DNA of 8,737 nt from Firmicutes bacterium UBA5486 (lineage in GTDB: Bacteria; Bacillota; UBA4882; UBA10575). Below the pieces are notes generated by a model. The model ran no database searches and had not been told where the DNA came from. It worked only from the letters and a program-made list of their open reading frames with translations. How positions within the stretch are numbered: the first letter of the stretch is position 1; each line of letters begins with the position of its first letter. Made by a program: the position numbers and the translations under genes. Of this stretch, positions 1-5,985 are shown in pieces. The stretch spans positions 419 to 9,155 of the forward strand of contig DIPO01000051.1 of NCBI GenBank assembly GCA_002427045.1, read 5' to 3'.

Positions 1-6
1 GGCTTA

Positions 7-56
7 TATTTTCATCATTTCATATGTGCGGGCGGTAGCCAGCGTAAGCGACTACT
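7..56. repeat. Partial copy of an intergenic repeat, downstream of accC
   Basis: This 50-base stretch matches 2238-2287 at about 40 of 50 positions without gaps, by hand alignment. The core TGCGGGCGGT is identical in both. It begins six bases past the accC stop codon and runs toward the left edge. The corresponding copy near 2238 likewise sits just past a stop codon, that of spoIIIAH. Several differences fall at positions where a short hairpin would still pair (GCCG/CGGC in one, GTCG/TGGC in the other, with G-T wobbles). The rest of the element, if present, would lie outside the window. Confidence 0.7.
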
Positions 57-62
57 CAAAGT

Positions 63-1418
63 TTATTCGGATTGGACTTCATTTATCAATTCATTGATAA
101 AATTAGTATTTATCTCCCCTTCTCTAAAACTAGGATTAAAGAGAATTTCTAAATGAAAAAGGATATTAGATGAGATTCCACTAAGCTCAAACTCATCCAA
201 GGCTCTAATTAAACGGGCAATTGCTTCCTCTCGGTTTTCTCCCCAAGCAATTAATTTGGCGATCATCGAATCATAATGTGGAGTTATAGTATACCCGGAG
301 TAAACCGCAGTATCAACTCTAATACCCGGGCCTCCCGGCACGTGCATAAATTCAATCTGCCCAGGTGAAGGAAGAAAACTCCGCTCCGGATCTTCAGCAT
401 TGATCCGGCATTCAATCGCATGTCCCCTCAATTTTACATCCTCCTGTTGCCAAGGAAGAGGTTCCCCTGCAGCAATCAGAATTTGCTGTTTCACCAGATC
501 AATACCTGTCACCATCTCTGTAACCGGGTGTTCTACCTGTATTCTGGTATTCATCTCCATAAAATAATAATTATTATTATCATCCATTAAAAACTCAACT
601 GTACCGGCATTGGTATAGCCAACAGCCCGGGCACCCTTTAAAGCCATTTCACCCATTTCCTGCCTGAGCTCCGGCTTGATAACCGGCGAAGGAGTTTCTT
701 CCAAAATTTTCTGGTGCCTCCGTTGTAAAGAACAATCTCTTTCCCCTAAATAAATCCCCTCTCCATACTCATCAAACAACAGCTGAATCTCAATATGCCT
801 GGGACTTGCTATATATTTCTCTATATATATCTCTGAATCACCAAAGGAAGTATCTGCTTCCCTCTGTGCCAGCTGATAAGCTTCTTCCATTTCCTCAAGA
901 GAATTAACCACCCTCATCCCCCGTCCGCCTCCACCGGCTGAAGCCTTAATAATTACGGGGTAACCGATCTCTTTCGCTAATCTAACCGCTTCCTCAACAG
1001 AAGTAAGAGGGCCATCTGAACCTGGGATCACAGGAATTCCTTGTGCTTTCATAAACTTTTTAGCCAGCGCCTTATCACCCATTTTTTCCATAACTTGAGC
1101 TGCAGGGCCAATAAACTTTATATTATGTGTCTCACAGATTTCAACAAAACGTGGGTTTTCTGCTAAAAAACCATATCCAGGATGAATCGCATCAACCCCG
1201 GCAATAGTAGCTGCACTAATAATGTTGATAATATTAAGATAACTCTTCCCCGGAGCTGCCGGACCCACACAAAAGGCTTCATCAGCATAACGGACATGTA
1301 AAGAATCCCGATCCGCCTCTGAATAAATCGCAACTGTATCAATATCCAGTTCTCTGCAAGCCCGGATAATCCTAAGGGCGATTTCACCTCTGTTAGCAAT
1401 TAATATCTTCTGGAACAC
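63..1418 (-). CDS. accC: Acetyl-CoA carboxylase biotin carboxylase subunit
   Basis: This enzyme carboxylates biotin on the carrier protein AccB using ATP and bicarbonate, the first half-reaction of acetyl-CoA carboxylase in cytoplasmic fatty acid synthesis. The 451-residue length is normal for AccC. The N-terminal domain opens with KILIANRGEIALR (residues 4-16). The ATP-grasp domain has K116, K158, the glycine loop GGGGRG (162-167), H208, K237, E275, E288, N290, R292 and E296. R338 lies in the C-terminal domain. All are expected active-site residues by analogy with E. coli AccC. The start is GTG, preceded by GGAGGTG about nine bases upstream. The gene follows accB by 32 bases and clearly shares its transcript. 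No terminator is visible between its stop and the window edge, so the transcript may continue leftward. Pyruvate carboxylase subunit A is similar, but the adjacent accB favours AccC. Confidence 0.96.
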   Translation of the reverse strand: MFQKILIANRGEIALRIIRACRELDIDTVAIYSEADRDSLHVRYADEAFCVGPAAPGKSYLNIINIISAATIAGVDAIHPGYGFLAENPRFVEICETHNIKFIGPAAQVMEKMGDKALAKKFMKAQGIPVIPGSDGPLTSVEEAVRLAKEIGYPVIIKASAGGGGRGMRVVNSLEEMEEAYQLAQREADTSFGDSEIYIEKYIASPRHIEIQLLFDEYGEGIYLGERDCSLQRRHQKILEETPSPVIKPELRQEMGEMALKGARAVGYTNAGTVEFLMDDNNNYYFMEMNTRIQVEHPVTEMVTGIDLVKQQILIAAGEPLPWQQEDVKLRGHAIECRINAEDPERSFLPSPGQIEFMHVPGGPGIRVDTAVYSGYTITPHYDSMIAKLIAWGENREEAIARLIRALDEFELSGISSNILFHLEILFNPSFREGEINTNFINELINEVQSE

Positions 1419-1450
1419 TTACGCAAACACCTCCAGCTTAATAATCTAGT

Positions 1451-1933
1451 TTATAATTTTTCCAATATAAACAGAGGTTGTCCATACTCCACTGGTTCAG
1501 AATCATCTACTAAAACCTGAACGATCTTTGCCCGCATATCACTTTCAATCTCATTCATTAGTTTCATCGCTTCAATAATACATAAAGTTTGACCCGGTTC
1601 AACTGTCTGTCCTGCTTGAACAAATGGTTCTGATCCGGGATTTGACGCTTCGTAAAATGTTCCTACCATCGGTGCAGTAATTAATACTTGATTGGGGGCA
1701 ATTGTATTATTCTTCTCCTCCACAGAAGAGGAAACAGAAGCCATACCTCCAGATTGGGAAACCTCAACCGGATCAACCACCGGAGTAGTTGGGGTAACCG
1801 TTACTACTGGCTGAATTGTTCCAGCGGTTGCTTTTTTTATTGCAATTTTAGTACCATCACTTTCAAGATTAAGTTCGGTAATATCTGTCTCCACCATCAT
1901 TTTCATGAGTTCCTTGATTTCCTTGATATTCAT
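1451..1933 (-). CDS. accB: Acetyl-CoA carboxylase biotin carboxyl carrier protein (BCCP)
   Basis: BCCP carries biotin between the biotin carboxylase and the carboxyltransferase of acetyl-CoA carboxylase. The 160-residue protein has a short N-terminal helical region (1-35), a Pro/Val/Thr/Ser-rich flexible linker (about 40-75) and a C-terminal biotinyl domain (about 82-160). The domain contains APMVGTFY (87-94) and EAMKLMNE (121-128); K124 is the predicted biotinylated lysine. I chose the ATG at 1933 because AAGGAGAGGAG lies just upstream with a five-base gap and the family starts with a sequence like MNIKEIKEL. An upstream TTG in frame at 1963 would add ten residues that do not look conserved. 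The gene is 374 bases from spoIIIAH, an unusually wide gap filled by repeats, so it may have its own promoter, though I found no convincing one on the minus strand. Confidence 0.96.
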   Translation of the reverse strand: MNIKEIKELMKMMVETDITELNLESDGTKIAIKKATAGTIQPVVTVTPTTPVVDPVEVSQSGGMASVSSSVEEKNNTIAPNQVLITAPMVGTFYEASNPGSEPFVQAGQTVEPGQTLCIIEAMKLMNEIESDMRAKIVQVLVDDSEPVEYGQPLFILEKL

Positions 1934-1956
1934 AATTACTCCTCTCCTTAACCACT

Positions 1957-1986
1957 TTGACAAATAAGGATAGAATTCTTTACAAT
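1957..1986 (+). promoter_or_regulatory. SigA-like promoter candidate pointing rightward
   Basis: TTGACA at 1957-1962 and TACAAT at 1981-1986 are separated by 18 bases, a near-consensus housekeeping promoter on the plus strand. It would fire away from accB, into the gap and toward the 3' end of the spoIIIA operon. No plus-strand gene follows. A weak hairpin with a T-run (2010-2032) lies just downstream and could end the transcript after about 40 bases. The match may be chance in AT-rich DNA. Confidence 0.35.
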
Positions 1987-2009
1987 CAATTATTCTAAAT
2001 TCACCACAT

Positions 2010-2032
2010 AAGAGAGTTTTCCTCTTTTTTTT
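2010..2032 (+). terminator. Weak hairpin plus T-run on the plus strand
   Basis: AAGAG (2010-2014) can pair with CTCTT (2022-2026) around a seven-base loop, and T residues continue to 2032. This has the shape of a small intrinsic terminator for plus-strand transcription, but the stem has only five mostly A-T pairs. It matters only because a promoter candidate lies immediately upstream. Confidence 0.25.
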
Positions 2033-2105
2033 ATATCTCTATTTTCCTCAGTAACATATTCTTACCATTACCCTGCTTATGAAAATGCAGCTCGAAACTC
2101 GTCAT

Positions 2106-2196
2106 TCTCACTTTTCGCCTTTTGTCTATATTAAGAAAAACGCTACCGCAGGCTCTCGCGATTTTCCTTGGAGTCTAATGTAGGCGAAAAGTGAGA
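2106..2196. repeat. Long hairpin with 15-base perfect inverted repeat
   Basis: TCTCACTTTTCGCCT at 2106-2120 is the exact reverse complement of 2182-2196. The 61 bases between them fold further: AAG-AAAA pairs with TTTTCCTT, and CGC with GCG, leaving a loop of about 14 bases. The whole 91-base stretch is therefore an imperfect palindrome. It has no T-run at either end, so it is not a typical intrinsic terminator. It could protect the 3' end of the spoIIIA mRNA or be the terminal repeats of a small mobile element. Confidence 0.8.
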
Positions 2197-2205
2197 TTAC
2201 CCATC

Positions 2206-2250
2206 GCTTGTGTAGAATGATGCCCTTTGCAAGCTGCTATTATCATCATT
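2206..2250. repeat. Two interlocking inverted repeats
   Basis: GCTTG (2206-2210) is complementary to CAAGC (2230-2234). AATGATG (2216-2222) is complementary to CATCATT (2244-2250). The pairs interleave, giving a pseudoknot-like topology in RNA from either strand. On the plus strand the second stem extends to about ten pairs with one G-U; on the minus strand that pair would be an A-C mismatch. The stems are short, so this is suggestive only. Confidence 0.45.
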
Positions 2251-2307
2251 TTATGTGTGCGGGCGGTTGCCGGCATGAACGGCTTCTTTGAAAATCTTTC
2301 TATTAGG

Positions 2308-2808
2308 CTACTCTATAATCCGGACCTTTTCTGGTGGGTAACCAGTAATCTCCGTAATTAATCCCCCTAAATCAGAGACCAGGTTGGGATTAAGAGCGCC
2401 TCCTTTTATTATTACTGTAATAATTTCAGGGTAAATAATCACTGTATTATACTGAAATCCTTTAGCTTTCAATAGGTTTTCCACTTCCTTCTCCATACTT
2501 GCCCGTCTAAGTAAAGTCAAAAGTTCCTCTCCAATTTTTCCTGCCTCTTCTTCTCCTGCACTCCTTAACATCTCATCCAGTTTCTCCTGGAGGCGACTCC
2601 GCTCCCGATCTCTTGCTAAACATATCTCCTCAATCACAGAATAATCATCCTTTTTCTTAAGAAAGGCCACAGGAATTTCTAATGGTTCAGTATTTAATTT
2701 GGGGGTTGATGAAGAGCGGATCACACCATAAAACCCAATAATAAAAAAGAGAATTACCAGAAAAATAATAAGAATAATTCCATCTCCAAATTTTTTAAAA
2801 AAGCCCAT
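2308..2808 (-). CDS. spoIIIAH: Stage III sporulation protein AH
   Basis: SpoIIIAH is the mother-cell membrane protein whose extracellular domain forms a ring and, in Bacillus, binds forespore SpoIIQ to make the feeding-tube channel. The 166-residue protein has a basic N-terminus, one membrane segment (about 11-29), a short linker, a charged helical region (about 58-110) and a C-terminal region (about 118-166) of the YscJ-like type. The protein is shorter than the Bacillus homologue (about 218 residues), mostly in the linker. I chose the ATG at 2808, four bases after the GGGGGGAG ribosome site; an in-frame ATG 24 bases further upstream lacks such a site. It is the last spoIIIA gene, 84 bases past spoIIIAG, and its position before accB supports the call. 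Confidence 0.92.
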   Translation of the reverse strand: MGFFKKFGDGIILIIFLVILFFIIGFYGVIRSSSTPKLNTEPLEIPVAFLKKKDDYSVIEEICLARDRERSRLQEKLDEMLRSAGEEEAGKIGEELLTLLRRASMEKEVENLLKAKGFQYNTVIIYPEIITVIIKGGALNPNLVSDLGGLITEITGYPPEKVRIIE

Positions 2809-2817
2809 TAGTCTCCC

Positions 2818-2854
2818 CCCATCACTTGTCACTCGTATTAAATAACACCCTTTG
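2818..2854. repeat. Partial repeat copy in the spoIIIAG-spoIIIAH spacer
   Basis: The left end CCCATCACTTGT differs at one base from 2200-2211, and the right end CCCTTTG equals 2223-2229. The middle is seven bases longer here, and many differences are transitions. It overlaps a hairpin (2833-2864) and ends at the ribosome-binding region of spoIIIAH, so it probably forms part of that gene's leader. Confidence 0.45.
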
Positions 2855-2864
2855 TAAAATACGA
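2833..2864 (-). other. Small hairpin between spoIIIAG and spoIIIAH
   Basis: TCGTATT (2833-2839) and AATACGA (2858-2864) are exact inverted repeats around an 18-base loop. There is no T-run, so it is not a terminator. It lies about 25 bases upstream of the spoIIIAH start codon and could affect mRNA processing or translation of spoIIIAH; this is inference. Confidence 0.4.
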
Positions 2865-2892
2865 AATGAAATCTTTTTCATCCTCATTTATC

Positions 2893-3507
2893 TTACTTTT
2901 TCCATGGCAACACAATCACCCGATGAAGAGGTACTCCCAATAAAACTGCTACTGCCTCAGATAATTCCCTACAAATCTCAGGGTTTTCCCCTCCTTCTGC
3001 CACCACCAATACCCCGGTAATCGTGGGAGCCTTAATCTTAGTACTCACCGGAGATTCTTCTCCCCCGCTTTTTCTTTGAAAGACCGGTTCACGCTGAACC
3101 TTAATTTCCCGGGATTCTCCCCCCTGCTCCTGAGGGATAATCCTCTCCTCCCTATTCTCCCGGTAAAGCCATTCGGTTTCTTCAGTTCCAGCCAGATTAA
3201 TATCAACCATCACCCGGCCTACACCTCTAACCTGGGTTAAGATAGTAGCTACTTCACGTTCAAGCCTACTTTCCGACCACTTTTCGTTTGACTCTGTTAA
3301 ATTTAAAGCCTTAGCCGGTATTTCAGCAACCGACTGGACTTGCTTTTTCTCAGCTAAACTACCCCAGAGCATTAACCCAATACCTACACAGATTAAAATA
3401 GCAGCTTTCAATAGTTTGCGCTTTTCTTTAATGGGAATATTCTGTAGAAATAGCCATTCATTATTCTTTACTATTTTAGCTAGGGCATGATCAATTTTCC
3501 CATTCAA
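2893..3507 (-). CDS. spoIIIAG: Stage III sporulation protein AG
   Basis: SpoIIIAG forms a large ring in the space between mother cell and forespore, part of the SpoIIIA-SpoIIQ channel. The 204-residue product has a cytoplasmic N-terminus, one membrane segment (about 33-51) and an extracellular region. That region begins with SRLEREVATILTQVRGVGRV, typical of the ring-building fold, continues through a charged insertion (about 115-155) and resumes with ITGVLVVAEGG before the C-terminal helix and strand. I chose a TTG start at 3507, nine bases after GGAGGTGG, giving a 17-base overlap with spoIIIAF. A longer reading from TTG/ATG at 3540/3537 adds 10-11 residues inside spoIIIAF without a good ribosome site. 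The start is the least certain part; the identity is firm. Confidence 0.93.
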   Translation of the reverse strand: MNGKIDHALAKIVKNNEWLFLQNIPIKEKRKLLKAAILICVGIGLMLWGSLAEKKQVQSVAEIPAKALNLTESNEKWSESRLEREVATILTQVRGVGRVMVDINLAGTEETEWLYRENREERIIPQEQGGESREIKVQREPVFQRKSGGEESPVSTKIKAPTITGVLVVAEGGENPEICRELSEAVAVLLGVPLHRVIVLPWKK

Positions 3508-3964
3508 ATCTCTCTTCCACCTCCACACACCCTTCATCAATCTTTAGCAATTCCCCGGCTAACCTTTGTAAAAAACCTACAGGCACCCCAGGATCAGATC
3601 TCAAAATAATCTTAACCTTAACTTCTTCTTCCGCAAAATCAATAAGCTCTACCTGCATCCCCTCAATACCTGTTATTTTTCTTAAAACTTTTTCAATATT
3701 TTCCTCTCTGGCAGCATTTAAAAGCTTCTCCGCTTTATCCTCTCCCACTCGGCGAAGTTTGACTCCTTCCGTAACTAGAATAGAAGAATCAGGATAATTT
3801 TCCAATGCCTCTACAGGTAAGAATTCCGGAGAAATATCTTCCCTTAATTTAGGTAAAATATTAATTAATGAAAATAAGACGATCAGGCCGATAACCAACC
3901 GGGTATACTTGCGCATCTCATCTTCCGGAAGAAGTAACTCCAAAAATCCAGCCAGAAGAATCAA
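3491..3964 (-). CDS. spoIIIAF: Stage III sporulation protein AF
   Basis: SpoIIIAF is a membrane protein of the SpoIIIA channel with two N-terminal membrane helices and a C-terminal ring-building-like domain. Visible here are the family hallmark ELLLPEDEMRKYTRLVIGL (from residue 9), a second helix to about residue 38 and the C-terminal domain with VLRKITGIEGMQVELIDF. The given start is a TTG with AAAGGA nine bases upstream. Odd point: the frame stays open for ten more codons, reading IKEAIKGLLA, which looks like the missing first half of membrane helix one. It begins at an ATT codon directly after a TAA stop, with GAGAGGGTG six bases further upstream. The true start may therefore be the ATT at 3994, giving 167 residues. 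The upstream sequence is part of a repeat, so the normal start may have been altered. Confidence 0.9.
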   Translation of the reverse strand: MILLAGFLELLLPEDEMRKYTRLVIGLIVLFSLINILPKLREDISPEFLPVEALENYPDSSILVTEGVKLRRVGEDKAEKLLNAAREENIEKVLRKITGIEGMQVELIDFAEEEVKVKIILRSDPGVPVGFLQRLAGELLKIDEGCVEVEERFEWEN

Positions 3965-4000
3965 TGCTAATAATCCTTTAATTGCCTCTTTAATTTAGAA

Positions 4001-4009
4001 CACCCTCTC
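4001..4009 (-). promoter_or_regulatory. Possible ribosome-binding site for an extended spoIIIAF
   Basis: GAGAGGGTG on the minus strand lies six bases before the ATT codon at 3992-3994, from which the full first helix of SpoIIIAF would be translated. It competes with the AAAGGA site at 3974-3979 that serves the TTG at 3964. Part of it overlaps the repeat block 4007-4020. Confidence 0.3.
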
Positions 4010-4040
4010 GAAACTCGTCACCTGACTTATGAGCGACTAC
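4007..4040. repeat. Short repeat remnant between spoIIIAE and spoIIIAF
   Basis: CTCGAAACTCGTCA (4007-4020) is identical to 2091-2104. About ten bases further, GAGCGACTAC (4031-4040) resembles the end of the copy near the left edge (AGCGACTAC at 47-55). In order and orientation this looks like the two ends of the larger element with the middle deleted. It includes the stop codon of spoIIIAE, so the last residues of that protein may be element-encoded. Confidence 0.45.
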
Positions 4041-5221
4041 CTAATTACAGCTGTAAGGTTTCCTAGGCCTACTAAAATGGTTAAGCTAAAAAAGAACATT
4101 AAACCAACAATAACAACAGTCGCAAAGATTACCATTACAGTTTTTCCAATCTCCTGCAACGAATCGGCTAATTTCTCTTGGCCCAAGGGCTGTACTAAAA
4201 CAGCAGCGATCCTATAGATAAAAGAAACTACTAAAATCTTTAAAGCCGGATAAAGGCAGAGTAAAATAATCGCTACTGCGCCAAAAGCTCCGACGGCATT
4301 TTTAATCAAAACCGAACACCCAGCGGCTAGTTCCAAGCTATCAGCAACAGTGCCTCCCACCAAAGGCAGGAGATTTCCTGTAAGAAATTTAGCCGTCTTA
4401 AGGCCCACTCCGTCTGTTACCGCCACTGTTACCCCTTGTATCGAAATAACTCCTAAAAAAATGGTTACCAATAAGCTAAGGAGCCCAATAGCTAAATTCC
4501 TCATAACTTCCGAAAGCTTATTAATCGTAAATCCTTCAGCCATTCTGGAAACCAGGCCCACTGTTCCGGCAAGTAAAATTAGAGGAAGAACCAGATTCTT
4601 TACCATACTCACAATCAATCCTATTCCTCCCCAAATAACAGGATGACAGACAGTTGTCAGAGTAACGCCTCCAGCAGCCGCCAGTAACGTGAAGATCGTA
4701 GGAAGAAGAGCTAAAATAAATCCATTTACCTGTTCCAAACTCTGATTAGCCAAATTTAAAGTAGTAGTAAAACTTTGGACAGCCAAACCCATCAAGATTA
4801 AATAAATTATGTTATATACCAGATTTCCTAAACTCTCCCCTGACCAAGCCTGTTGAAAATGAGTTAAAACTCCTCCGATCACTGCTAAAATTATTAATTT
4901 GCCTAAAAGATTCAAGTTAATTACAATTTCCCGGCTCAAAAACTTTACTAAGTTTTTAAGCATCCCCAAAAAATCCAAGCCCATCCTTCCCCTGACCCAA
5001 GCCAGCGGATCCCATACCGGAAGTAACTCCTTAGTTTCAGCATCAAGTTTGGACAAAAATGAAGTAATCTCATCCAAATTTAGACTAGCTAACTCTTCCT
5101 TAACTACTGTATTAATCTTTGCATTCACCCCCGACTCCAGTCCAGAGCTTGGTTGTGGAAATAGGAATAGTATGAAAATAAAGCTAATTGATAAAAAGAG
5201 CCGGCTTGAAAAAACTTTCAT
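4037..5221 (-). CDS. spoIIIAE: Stage III sporulation protein AE
   Basis: SpoIIIAE is the large multi-pass membrane protein of the mother-cell SpoIIIA complex and is thought to form part of the pore in the membrane. The 394-residue length fits the family. The N-terminus is a signal-peptide-like hydrophobic stretch (about 7-21) ending near PSSG, followed by a soluble region (about 30-100). About seven or eight membrane segments follow, roughly at 104-122, 134-155, 166-186, 195-225, 243-265, 308-345 and 361-386. The segment DGVGLKTAKFLTGNLLPLVG (270-289) looks like the conserved family core. The ATG start has GGGAGG five bases upstream, and the gene follows spoIIIAD by 38 bases. The 72-base gap before spoIIIAF carries repeat sequence. 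Confidence 0.96.
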   Translation of the reverse strand: MKVFSSRLFLSISFIFILFLFPQPSSGLESGVNAKINTVVKEELASLNLDEITSFLSKLDAETKELLPVWDPLAWVRGRMGLDFLGMLKNLVKFLSREIVINLNLLGKLIILAVIGGVLTHFQQAWSGESLGNLVYNIIYLILMGLAVQSFTTTLNLANQSLEQVNGFILALLPTIFTLLAAAGGVTLTTVCHPVIWGGIGLIVSMVKNLVLPLILLAGTVGLVSRMAEGFTINKLSEVMRNLAIGLLSLLVTIFLGVISIQGVTVAVTDGVGLKTAKFLTGNLLPLVGGTVADSLELAAGCSVLIKNAVGAFGAVAIILLCLYPALKILVVSFIYRIAAVLVQPLGQEKLADSLQEIGKTVMVIFATVVIVGLMFFFSLTILVGLGNLTAVIR

Positions 5222-5259
5222 CGCTGCCTCCCTGTTGCTAACAGCATGTTTCAGATAAA

Positions 5260-5643
5260 TCAGAAAATCCGTAAAACCATCTCCAGAATGGCTACCATAA
5301 TCGGAACTGCCAAAAAGAGAATAATGATCTTCCCTGCCAATTCCAGTTTGAGAGCTAAAGCACCTTCACCCGCATCGCGGCAGATTTGCCCTCCAAATCC
5401 AGCCAGATAGGCAACACCCATCACCTTGAAAAGAGTTTCTAGGTAAACCTCATTTATCTGGGCCTTAGCAGCCAGATACTCAAAAGCACTAATTAGCTCA
5501 GTTAAACGTCCCACCAATTTTAAAAGAATAATAACGCCAACCACGGTCGAGAGTAAAACCGCCAACTCCGGAAGTTCCTGACGAAGCAAAGTAAGTAAAA
5601 TTACTGCCACTAGGCTAATTCCTAAAAAGAGGAGAATATCCAA
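5260..5643 (-). CDS. spoIIIAD: Stage III sporulation protein AD
   Basis: SpoIIIAD is a small integral membrane protein of the SpoIIIA channel. The 127-residue product has membrane segments at about 2-20, 27-44 and 104-122, with a further hydrophobic stretch at about 71-85. The family signature GFGGQICRDAGEGALA (82-97) is clear. The start is TTG at 5643, supported by AGGAGGGG five bases upstream and by the usual N-terminal sequence. It starts 11 bases after the spoIIIAC stop, so translation of the two is probably linked. Confidence 0.96.
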   Translation of the reverse strand: MDILLFLGISLVAVILLTLLRQELPELAVLLSTVVGVIILLKLVGRLTELISAFEYLAAKAQINEVYLETLFKVMGVAYLAGFGGQICRDAGEGALALKLELAGKIIILFLAVPIMVAILEMVLRIF

Positions 5644-5654
5644 AAATACCCCTC

Positions 5655-5852
5655 CTACAAACCAAAAACAGCTCTCACATCCTGAAACAACCTGTAAATT
5701 AACTGAATTACCATTAAAAACACAACTACTACTCCTGCCAAAGTCAACAATTGAGCCTGCTCTTCTTTTTCCGCTTGTTTGAGAATTATGTTGAGAACTG
5801 AGATTAAAATACCCACTCCTGCTATCTTAAAAATAATATTTATATCAGGCAT
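5655..5852 (-). CDS. spoIIIAC: Stage III sporulation protein AC
   Basis: SpoIIIAC is a very small two-helix membrane protein of the SpoIIIA complex. The 65-residue product begins MPDINIIFKIAGVGI and has helices at about 5-24 and 35-55, joined by LKQAEKEEQAQ, a typical family loop. I chose the ATG at 5852 because GGGGAGGAG lies just upstream. The frame remains open upstream to a GTG at 5951, but those 33 extra residues are not hydrophobic and not typical of SpoIIIAC. The 133-base spacer before the gene is longer than usual and contains an anti-Shine-Dalgarno-like sequence that might control this start. Confidence 0.95.
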   Translation of the reverse strand: MPDINIIFKIAGVGILISVLNIILKQAEKEEQAQLLTLAGVVVVFLMVIQLIYRLFQDVRAVFGL

Positions 5853-5866
5853 TTCTCTCCTCCCCT

Positions 5867-5934
5867 CTCCTTTAAAAAGACTTAAGAAATAGCACAATCC
5901 ACAAGTAGAACTGGATGAATCAACAAAGGAGGTG
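5867..5934 (-). promoter_or_regulatory. Possible ribosome-site-sequestering structure in front of spoIIIAC
   Basis: On the mRNA strand, CACCTCCTTT (5934-5925) equals the end of 16S rRNA that pairs with ribosome-binding sites. Its CTCCTTT part is exactly complementary to AAAGGAG (5873-5867), which begins the purine-rich ribosome-binding region of spoIIIAC. Seven pairs closing a 51-base loop could hide or expose that region. This is inference from complementarity alone. Confidence 0.3.
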
Positions 5935-5985
5935 TTTTCTGAAGTGGTCACCTACACGTTTTAAGTAATTATGTAATTCCCTGAG

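Larger units (their letters stand above)
2091..2287. repeat. Composite palindromic intergenic repeat, fullest copy in the window
   Basis: The 374-base gap between spoIIIAH and accB holds no gene. From left to right this part contains: CTCGAAACTCGTCA (2091-2104), also found exactly at 4007-4020; a 15-base perfect inverted repeat (2106-2120 with 2182-2196) with a further imperfect inner stem; a segment (2200-2229) resembling 2818-2854; and a 50-base block (2238-2287) about 80% identical to 7-56. Each part has a match in another spacer of the window, which suggests a family of small non-coding elements of about 200 bases. No transposase gene and no clear target duplication is visible. A MITE, a REP-like element and a structured RNA are all possible. 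Confidence 0.6.

Noticed and set aside
1163..1399. Minus-strand open frame of 78 codons inside accC
   Set aside because: It is a shifted frame of the accC coding sequence, whose own frame carries all the catalytic motifs; it has no ribosome site of its own that I can see.
1688..1951. Plus-strand open frame of 87 codons opposite accB
   Set aside because: It lies antisense to a clear accB, its product is low complexity and it has no recognisable domain; the same holds for the other plus-strand frames opposite spoIIIAE, AA, AB and AG.
2106..2196. The large hairpin as the terminator of the spoIIIA operon
   Set aside because: No T-run follows the stem on either strand, so it does not fit an intrinsic terminator.
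2091..2287. CRISPR array or classical insertion sequence
   Set aside because: There are no regularly spaced identical repeats, no transposase gene and no clear target-site duplication.
5853..5951. A 33-residue N-terminal extension of SpoIIIAC
   Set aside because: The extra residues are polar and unlike the family, and a good ribosome site precedes the internal ATG at 5852.
5925..5964. Perfect ribosome-site-like AAAGGAGGTG on the plus strand followed by a GTG
   Set aside because: The frame after the GTG at 5944 ends after six codons, and spacing is poor. The sequence is more interesting as an anti-SD on the opposite strand.
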